Assembly (NCBI GenBank): GCA_046316495.1
Contig: JBKDAM010000067.1
Location: 1 to 19,906, forward strand
From: M3007 sp046316495
Lineage (GTDB): Bacteria > Bacteroidota > Bacteroidia > Chitinophagales > Saprospiraceae
Direction: 5' to 3'
Length of the DNA: 19,906 nt
The notes under the pieces are model-generated. The model saw nothing but the letters and a program-made list of their open reading frames with translations, ran no database searches and was not told the origin of the DNA. Below are positions 15,401 to 19,906 of this stretch, one piece after another. Made by a program: the position numbers and the translations under genes. Each line of letters starts with the position of its first letter. Position 1 is the stretch's first letter.

Positions 15401-16772
15401 GGATCTTGAGTTTACGCTACTCACCGTTTCGGATGCCTATTGTTTGGGTACAGTGACTGGTTCTGCCCGGTATTCGCTGGTGTATCCGCCCGTTTTGACC
15501 TTGTCCGGATCTGGATCGGCCTGTGCTGGTGATAGTATTTTACTAACCTTAGTGCTGGAGAATGCGGACTCGGCGAGGGTCCAAGTTACAACGGACCAAG
15601 GGAGTTCTTTTTGGTTAGAAGGAGTACAAGGCACTTATTCTTTCAAGGTTGCAGCTCAGGTTAGTACCACCTATCAGATTGGCAATGCGCTCTTTTATGG
15701 AAATGATTGCCCGGGAGAACTGCTGGGTGAGGGAGCTCTCTTTGTCGGTCCCCTTGGTGTCCAGACCACGATTTCCAACTACAATGGGTTTGAAGTTTCA
15801 TGTGCGGAATCGGAGGATGGCAGCATTTTGTTGTTTCCTTCGGGAGGAGGGGGAGAGTATACCTTTACATGGTCCAATGGTTCTTCCTCCGAACTGCTCT
15901 TTGATTTAGGAGTAGGGGAGTATCACTATACCGTAACGGATCAATATGGCTGTCTTCAAGAGGGTTCTGTTGTATTAGAGGCGCCTCCTCCCATGACGGC
16001 CAGTTATTCATCGGACGATCCGACTTGTTTTTCCCTGGAAGATGGGATCATCAACCTGCTTTCGGTTACGGGAGGATATGGAAGCTATACTTTTTCTGTT
16101 GGAAATTTCCCCAGTGAACCGGTTGTTCAAACGCCCATTACGTACGATAGTTTACCAGCAGGGGTGTACCCTGTGTTTGTAAAGGACGAGAACAACTGCA
16201 TTGAGGATACGCTGATCTCATTGAATACGCCACCGGTTCTTCTGGTAACTTTGGGTCCCGATCAGATTATTCAATTTGGGGATTCCATCCTTATCGAAGG
16301 AATCGTAAATACAGATACATTATCAGGTATTCAATGGTCCAATCCAGCCCTATTGACCACCCCTAATTCCTTGGTTCAGCTGGTCCAGCCGATCGAGTCC
16401 TTTAATTTAGAACTAATTGTCACGGACACGGCGGGCTGTGTTGGAATGGATGATATTCAGGTGACGGTGGTACGGGATGAGCGCGTATTTATACCGAATG
16501 TACTTGCTACGGAGGCAGAGAATCAAAACGCCTTGTTCACAGTGTACTCTGCCGGAGAGGTGCGTTCCATTGTTTTGATGCAAATTTACGACCGTTGGGG
16601 AGAGTTGGTGTTTGAGCGAAAAAACCTACCACCTAACGAGCCCATTTTGGGTTGGGATGGCCGTTGGAACAACCGACCGGTCGATCCTGGAGTGTATATT
16701 TATGTGGTTCAGTTAGAGATCATTGACGGAAGCATTCAAACCCGAAAGGGGGATGTTACTGTTTTGCGATAA
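12405..16772 (+). CDS. Giant T9SS type B cargo protein with composite Ig-like and SprB repeats
   Basis: The ATG at 12405 is chosen because it yields a typical signal peptide (MKRNNSLLGRLILFCFFAL..., cut near LSFA-AS) and follows the predicted promoter; the ATG at 12372 would add 11 non-signal residues. The 1455-residue product contains Ig-like modules near the N-terminus (GNLCSGG..., SFCNMAD...), three composite modules of about 274 residues (about 205-940), further Ig-like modules (TICLGTSL, SACAGDSI), two SprB-like repeats (about 1132-1190 and 1206-1282), a PKD-like segment, and a C-terminal gliding-motility-associated (CHU_C, type B sorting) domain from about 1360: VFIPNVLA, IYDRWGELVFE, WDGRWNNRPVDPGVYIYVV. 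It is predicted to cross the outer membrane by T9SS and be displayed or released, probably as an adhesin. No SprF/PorP-like partner gene is adjacent. Confidence 0.92.
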   Translation: MKRNNSLLGRLILFCFFALSAPALSFAASTPTATISGGGNLCSGGVGDTITFTFTGTGPYTFVYSVNGTPQAPITTSDSPFKLYVTPTNYTEYKLVSVSGPMGVGTVSGIAKFFVFVTSNASIPPNMSFCNMADTVLLASVTGTAPFTLTYAINGVLQPPVTVEEGPVPIVVDIDETTIYTLVSVESPGCIRPLFDTTVVTINNPPILSNLIQNCNPAAASYTVSLNVTNGVPPYSILAGGGSFVGNSYTSAVLPITTGYSIQIADALNCGNATAFGQTFCSCEANAGTMGTSLLSVCVGDTAFAVFNNNANLGQGDTLAFILHTSSVDTAGTVLAWSNNPVFPFVAGINPGTQYYISSVAGKKTANNQVDLTDFCHKVSFGTPVVWNALPTADLGPDLSICTGDSLFINLSLSGTGSFSLNGLLDAQPFQVQNLTAPYQVAVQPLLSGQFILQQLADSLCSVEVSDTLQYVVHPIPAATISSNCNYQAGTYQLTLEVTQGDWASLQVLGLTGAYNAATGRFVSDPIPLTDPYFFQLVDQFACDTFTLQGASPCSCDKNAGVLSGQINPCFGASWSATPATGVVLGPADGLAYLLTTTNDPATWTVIAQSNTPNFNFIPGQTQAGVTYFLTAVAALLAPGGGLQFSDLCIDYSNSLPVVWKPEVLAVLSGGGTICSGESEQITVQLFGASTYSFQLFAPGISEQITNTTAAVQSFSYTPTQSTSFALANVIGDGCSGTWVGSAFIQVNPVPVLVDFNQICDTNVLNYQLRFGVTNGAAPNTPYTVTGVNGVFLLDTLYLTALIPEGTPYFVTITSAEGCTTTVGGDGNCECITNAGGLTEVESDACVPGAVSAAPDGNFVLDGNDRFRFLLCTDPNNLPQSVLLDQNNPQFFFGPGLQVETTYFIVAVAGDADLNGPGVNYNSFCLSLTNAIPVRFHNPPTGTMASLDTTICLGTSLSLPIQFSGIAPFSYIYSVNGVVNPTVVSNQYLTSIEELDVQEDLEFTLLTVSDAYCLGTVTGSARYSLVYPPVLTLSGSGSACAGDSILLTLVLENADSARVQVTTDQGSSFWLEGVQGTYSFKVAAQVSTTYQIGNALFYGNDCPGELLGEGALFVGPLGVQTTISNYNGFEVSCAESEDGSILLFPSGGGGEYTFTWSNGSSSELLFDLGVGEYHYTVTDQYGCLQEGSVVLEAPPPMTASYSSDDPTCFSLEDGIINLLSVTGGYGSYTFSVGNFPSEPVVQTPITYDSLPAGVYPVFVKDENNCIEDTLISLNTPPVLLVTLGPDQIIQFGDSILIEGIVNTDTLSGIQWSNPALLTTPNSLVQLVQPIESFNLELIVTDTAGCVGMDDIQVTVVRDERVFIPNVLATEAENQNALFTVYSAGEVRSIVLMQIYDRWGELVFERKNLPPNEPILGWDGRWNNRPVDPGVYIYVVQLEIIDGSIQTRKGDVTVLR
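13017..15222 (+). repeat. Three composite protein repeats with a period of about 274 residues
   Basis: Anchors recur in order in each unit. An NC/IC cysteine lies at residues 215, 485 and 760. A CxC-x2-NAG motif (CSCEANAG, CSCDKNAG, CECITNAG) lies at 281, 554 and 829. A 'P.F.F.PG....T.Y...AVAG' stretch follows, then PVVW or PVRF, then an (S/T)IC-x-G-(D/E/T)-S Ig-like opening. Spacing is 270-275 residues between equal anchors. DNA identity is low, so the duplication is old. Confidence 0.78.
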
Positions 16773-16778
16773 AAGTCA

Positions 16779-16805
16779 CCGGCTGGTAGGGATCCTGCTA
16801 GCCGG
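16779..16805 (+). terminator. Hairpin after the T9SS cargo gene, probable terminator
   Basis: A 12-bp stem with two G-T wobbles (CCGGCTGGTAGG with CCTGCTAGCCGG) closes a three-base GAT loop, six bases after the stop codon. The following TCGGCGCTTTTC gives only a weak T run. Confidence 0.6.
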
Positions 16806-16829
16806 TCGGCGCTTTTCAGGAATAATTAT

Positions 16830-16837
16830 TACCTTTG
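16830..16837 (+). promoter_or_regulatory. -7 promoter box for purL
   Basis: TACCTTTG followed by CA is a perfect TAnnTTTG match, 22 bases before the purL ATG. No -33 TTTG is present at the usual spacing. Confidence 0.55.
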
Positions 16838-16859
16838 CATTACACTATAATTTTCATCG

Positions 16860-19097
16860 ATGTCCAATCAACATTCAGATCCAATACCTACAGTAGAAAC
16901 GGCTAAAAGCCTGGGATTAACTCCGGATGAATTTCAAAAAATACAAGATGTATTAGGTCGAGTTCCCAATTTTACAGAACTCAGTATCTATTCTGTAATG
17001 TGGAGTGAACATTGCTCCTACAAAAATTCCATCCTCCAGTTGAAAACGCTTCCCCGGGACGGTGGTAGGCTACTGGTGGGTGCAGGAGAGGAAAACGCTG
17101 GATTAGTTGATATTGGGGACGGATTTGGATGTGTTTTCAAAATTGAGAGTCACAATCACCCTTCAGCGATTGAGCCTTACCAGGGGGCTGCCACTGGTGT
17201 TGGTGGAATCCACCGTGATATTTTCACAATGGGTGCTCGACCCATCGCTGCGTTGAATTCCCTTCGTTTTGGCACTCCTGATAACCCGAGAATGAAGCGA
17301 TTAATTGCTGGCGTGGTAAAAGGGATTGGCGATTATGGCAATAGTTTTGGGGTTCCTACCGTGGGTGGAGAGGTATATTTTATGCCCTGTTACGATCACG
17401 ACATTCTGGTAAATGCAATGTCAGCAGGTATAGTTAAGGTAGGAGAAACGGTGTCTGCTACTGCAGGGGGACCTGGTAATCCTGTGTTTATAGTGGGGTC
17501 TGCAACGGGCCGGGATGGTATCCACGGAGCTACATTTGCTTCCGCTGATTTGACGGAGGACAGCCATGAGGATTTGCCGGCGGTTCAGGTAGGTGATCCT
17601 TTTCAGGAAAAATTATTGTTAGAGGCCTCTTTGGAGGCTATCCAAACGGGTGCTTTAGTAGGTATGCAAGATATGGGGGCTGCAGGAATTACCTGTTCCA
17701 CTTCCGAAATGTCTGCCAAAGCAGGCTGCGGTATGCGCATCGATTTGGACAAGGCGCCTACTCGGCAAGCAAATATGAAAGACTGGGAGATTTTGCTTTC
17801 AGAGTCCCAGGAGCGAATGCTGATTGTTTGCCAACCAGGTCGAGAAGCTGAGATCAAGCGGGTATTTGATAAATGGGATTTGCCATGCGAAGAAATCGGG
17901 GTGACCACGGATACCGGCCGCCTTGAATTTTATTACCACGGCCAATTAGTAGCCGATGTTCCAGCAGAATCACTGGTACTAGGAGGAGGCGCTCCTGTGT
18001 ACGTTCGGGAGCAAAAGCGCCCGGACTATTTAGATGAAATTGCTCGTTTCCGATTAGAGGATATTGCGGAACCAACTGACTGGTTGGCAGCTGCGAAAAA
18101 GGTCTGGAGCTCACCGAATATTGCCTCCAAACGCTGGATTACGCAACAATACGACTCCATGGTTCGGACCGGCACGATGACGACTAACCGCCACTCGGAT
18201 GCTGCTCTGGTAAGGGTGAAGGGCACCAATAAGGCACTGGCTTTAACGACGGATTGCAACTCTGCTTACGTATTTGCAGACCCTTACGTGGGTGGAATGA
18301 TTGCGGTGGCGGAAGCAGCTCGTAATATTGTATGCGCTGGTGGCGAGCCAGTTGCCATCACGAATTGTTTGAATTTTGGAAATCCCTATAATCCGGAGGT
18401 CTATTATCAATTTGCCCAGGCCATCAAGGGCATGGGAGATGCTTGCCGTAAATTCAATACTCCGGTAACAGGAGGGAATGTGAGCTTCTATAACCAAGCG
18501 ACCCTGAAGGACAAGGTAATCCCAGTTTATCCAACCCCAACAATCGGGATGTTGGGAATTGTAGATGATCATGAGCGGGTGATGACCCTGGATTTTAAAT
18601 CGGAAGGGGATGTGATTTACCTACTCGGCCAAAGTCGAGATGATATTGGCTCCTCTGAATACTTGCGTCGCGTACATGGGGTTGAATTTTCAAACTGCCC
18701 TGCCTTCAACCTAGAGGAAGAGGTACAATTGCACGGCCTAATCCGACAGCTCATCGGGCAATCTATGGTCCAGTCGGTCCACGACGTGTCTGAAGGAGGC
18801 CTGCTGGTGGCACTTTTGGAAAGCGCTCAAGCTGGAAAAAGAGGATTTGACGTACACAGTTCTGATGTAGTAAGGAAGGACGCCTGGTTGTTTGGCGAAG
18901 CGCAAAGTAGGGTAGTGGTATCGGTCCGTCCAGAGCTGGTTGCTGGTTTCGAATCCTTATTGGAGTCGTCTACTACCTCTTTTGAGCGCATTGGTACGGT
19001 AGCTGGAACCAATGTTTTAGTAGATGGAGAAAACTGGGGTTCGATTACCGATTGGAACCAGGTGTACGATACGGTACTTGAAAATATTATGAATTAA
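16860..19097 (+). CDS. purL: Phosphoribosylformylglycinamidine synthase subunit PurL
   Basis: The 745-residue protein is the small-type PurL, which works with PurQ (glutaminase) and PurS to make FGAM from FGAR, ATP and glutamine in purine synthesis. Visible motifs are SVMWSEHCSYKNS (45-57, with H51), ESHNHPSAIEPYQGAATGVGG (96-116, metal and ATP site), RDIFTMGARPIA, GMQDMGAAGITCSTSEM, YDSMVRTGTMTTNRHSDA, and VTGGNVSFYNQ in the second half-domain. Length is normal for subunit-type PurL (about 720-760) and it lacks the N-terminal and glutaminase parts of the large single-chain form. Neither purQ nor purS is adjacent here. It has its own -7 box, and a TlpA-like gene starts 11 bases after its stop. 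Confidence 0.97.
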   Translation: MSNQHSDPIPTVETAKSLGLTPDEFQKIQDVLGRVPNFTELSIYSVMWSEHCSYKNSILQLKTLPRDGGRLLVGAGEENAGLVDIGDGFGCVFKIESHNHPSAIEPYQGAATGVGGIHRDIFTMGARPIAALNSLRFGTPDNPRMKRLIAGVVKGIGDYGNSFGVPTVGGEVYFMPCYDHDILVNAMSAGIVKVGETVSATAGGPGNPVFIVGSATGRDGIHGATFASADLTEDSHEDLPAVQVGDPFQEKLLLEASLEAIQTGALVGMQDMGAAGITCSTSEMSAKAGCGMRIDLDKAPTRQANMKDWEILLSESQERMLIVCQPGREAEIKRVFDKWDLPCEEIGVTTDTGRLEFYYHGQLVADVPAESLVLGGGAPVYVREQKRPDYLDEIARFRLEDIAEPTDWLAAAKKVWSSPNIASKRWITQQYDSMVRTGTMTTNRHSDAALVRVKGTNKALALTTDCNSAYVFADPYVGGMIAVAEAARNIVCAGGEPVAITNCLNFGNPYNPEVYYQFAQAIKGMGDACRKFNTPVTGGNVSFYNQATLKDKVIPVYPTPTIGMLGIVDDHERVMTLDFKSEGDVIYLLGQSRDDIGSSEYLRRVHGVEFSNCPAFNLEEEVQLHGLIRQLIGQSMVQSVHDVSEGGLLVALLESAQAGKRGFDVHSSDVVRKDAWLFGEAQSRVVVSVRPELVAGFESLLESSTTSFERIGTVAGTNVLVDGENWGSITDWNQVYDTVLENIMN

Positions 19098-19108
19098 TAA
19101 CCAATCAT

Positions 19109-19906
19109 ATGAAATTTATCTTATCATTTTTTACAGCGACCCTGTTCGTGTTTTCCGCATGTTCCGGGACGGATAAAGGCTATTCACTTAAGGGAAATAT
19201 CAAGAACGCCGAAAACCTTCAGGTGGTACTGGAGTTAGCACACTTCGATCGCTCTACCGTGGCACTCGGAAAAGCGGCCATTGATGCCAGCGGTAATTTT
19301 ACTATCTCTCAGGAAAAACCTTGGGAGGAAGGCCTATACCGTTTGGCTATTGGCGCGAAGCGAATTTACTTTATGTTGGATGGCAAGGAAAATGAAATTA
19401 CCATCAACGCAGATTTGGCCAATATTGAAAAAATGGGTTTTGAAATACAAGGATCCGAAACCTTTCAATGTTACGCAAACTTAATCGGAGAACTGATCAC
19501 AACGGGTGGACAATTACAACCAGATCAGGCCAAAGCAATGGTAGCTAAAGCTTGTAATCCGATGATGAAGGCATTTATGGGACTTCAGCTGTATGGGGCT
19601 TCTCCAGCGGCTTTTATGACTGAATTGAAGCAGGCTGGTACCGATTTGGCCGCCTATGCTCCGAATTCCAAGTTCTCCTCTGATTATAACGCAATCATTG
19701 CTCAGGTGGGACAACAAGCTGCTCAGCAGGAAGCGGCCGAGAAAATAAAGGTTGGGGAAATGGCTCCTGAAATTAGTCTTCCGGGACCCGACGGAAAAAC
19801 CCATTCTTTGTCTTCACTAAAAGGAAAAGTGGTGTTGTTGGACTTTTGGGCTTCTTGGTGCGGCCCTTGCCGCAAGGCCAATCCGCATGTGGTGGAGGTT
19901 TACCAC
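19109..19906 (+). CDS. TlpA-like thioredoxin-fold lipoprotein with DUF4369-like N-terminus (3' end outside window)
   Basis: The frame is open from the ATG at 19109 to the window edge, 266 codons. A lipoprotein signal (MKFILSFFTATLFVFSAC, lipid on C18) is followed by a beta-rich region (YSLKGNIKNAENLQVVLELA, then DASGNFTIS) like DUF4369, a helical middle, and a TlpA/AhpC-type thioredoxin domain from about 215 (KVGEMAPEISLPGPDGKTHS), with VVLLDFWASWCGPC placing the redox cysteines at C251 and C254. Such Bacteroidota lipoproteins are thought to reduce or exchange disulfides in the periplasm. About 100 residues, including the cis-proline loop, should follow past the edge. The 11-base gap suggests co-transcription with purL. 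Confidence 0.92.
   Translation, partial: MKFILSFFTATLFVFSACSGTDKGYSLKGNIKNAENLQVVLELAHFDRSTVALGKAAIDASGNFTISQEKPWEEGLYRLAIGAKRIYFMLDGKENEITINADLANIEKMGFEIQGSETFQCYANLIGELITTGGQLQPDQAKAMVAKACNPMMKAFMGLQLYGASPAAFMTELKQAGTDLAAYAPNSKFSSDYNAIIAQVGQQAAQQEAAEKIKVGEMAPEISLPGPDGKTHSLSSLKGKVVLLDFWASWCGPCRKANPHVVEVYH

Noticed and set aside
17603..18572. Several minus-strand frames of 77-109 codons
   Set aside because: They are antisense shadows of purL, which is fully conserved over this stretch.

Overview
This 19.9 kb window is a chromosomal stretch from a member of the Bacteroidota, most likely a Saprospiria-like bacterium (genus not determinable). The signs are: a very large secreted protein ending in a type IX secretion (T9SS type B, gliding-motility-associated) C-terminal domain; SprB-type and Ig-like repeat proteins; a lipoprotein resembling DUF4249; a TlpA-like lipoprotein; a PASTA protein of the Bacteroidota layout; mevalonate-pathway mvaD; and recurrent TAnnTTTG boxes, the -7 element of Bacteroidota promoters, close upstream of start codons.

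Layout. 1-2612 (-): 3'-truncated secreted protein with a WCGPC thioredoxin-like domain followed by SprB and Ig-like repeats. 2675-3085 (+): DUF423 membrane protein, whose 3' end overlaps a minus-strand pair made of a PLP-dependent trans-sulfuration enzyme and a coupled WbqC-like protein (3038-4794). 4932-6269 (+): lipoprotein with a type I periplasmic-binding fold, convergent with a DUF4249-like lipoprotein (6259-7311, -). 7679-7912 (+): solo DUF433 protein, ending at a strong hairpin terminator shared with a convergent minus-strand pair, cas6 plus a lipocalin-like lipoprotein (8077-9353). 9665-10860 (-): small rhodanese and a membrane-anchored PASTA protein. 10941-12026 (+): mvaD, with a clear terminator. 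12405-16772 (+): 1455-residue T9SS cargo protein. 16860-19097 (+): purL, followed after 11 bases by a 3'-truncated TlpA-like lipoprotein.

How the genes relate. This is mostly ordinary chromosome: housekeeping genes (purL, mvaD, trans-sulfuration enzyme) mixed with cell-envelope genes. At least seven of the fourteen proteins are predicted to be exported or membrane-anchored. There is no integrase, transposase, tRNA, rRNA or recognisable CRISPR array. The items most worth a second look are the Cas6 with no array or effector genes, translationally adjacent to a lipoprotein gene; the thioredoxin-adhesin fusion; the 48-base antisense overlap of two conserved genes; and three roughly 274-residue composite repeats in the T9SS cargo. 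I do not see a convincing new multi-gene system. The Cas6-lipoprotein pair is the nearest candidate.
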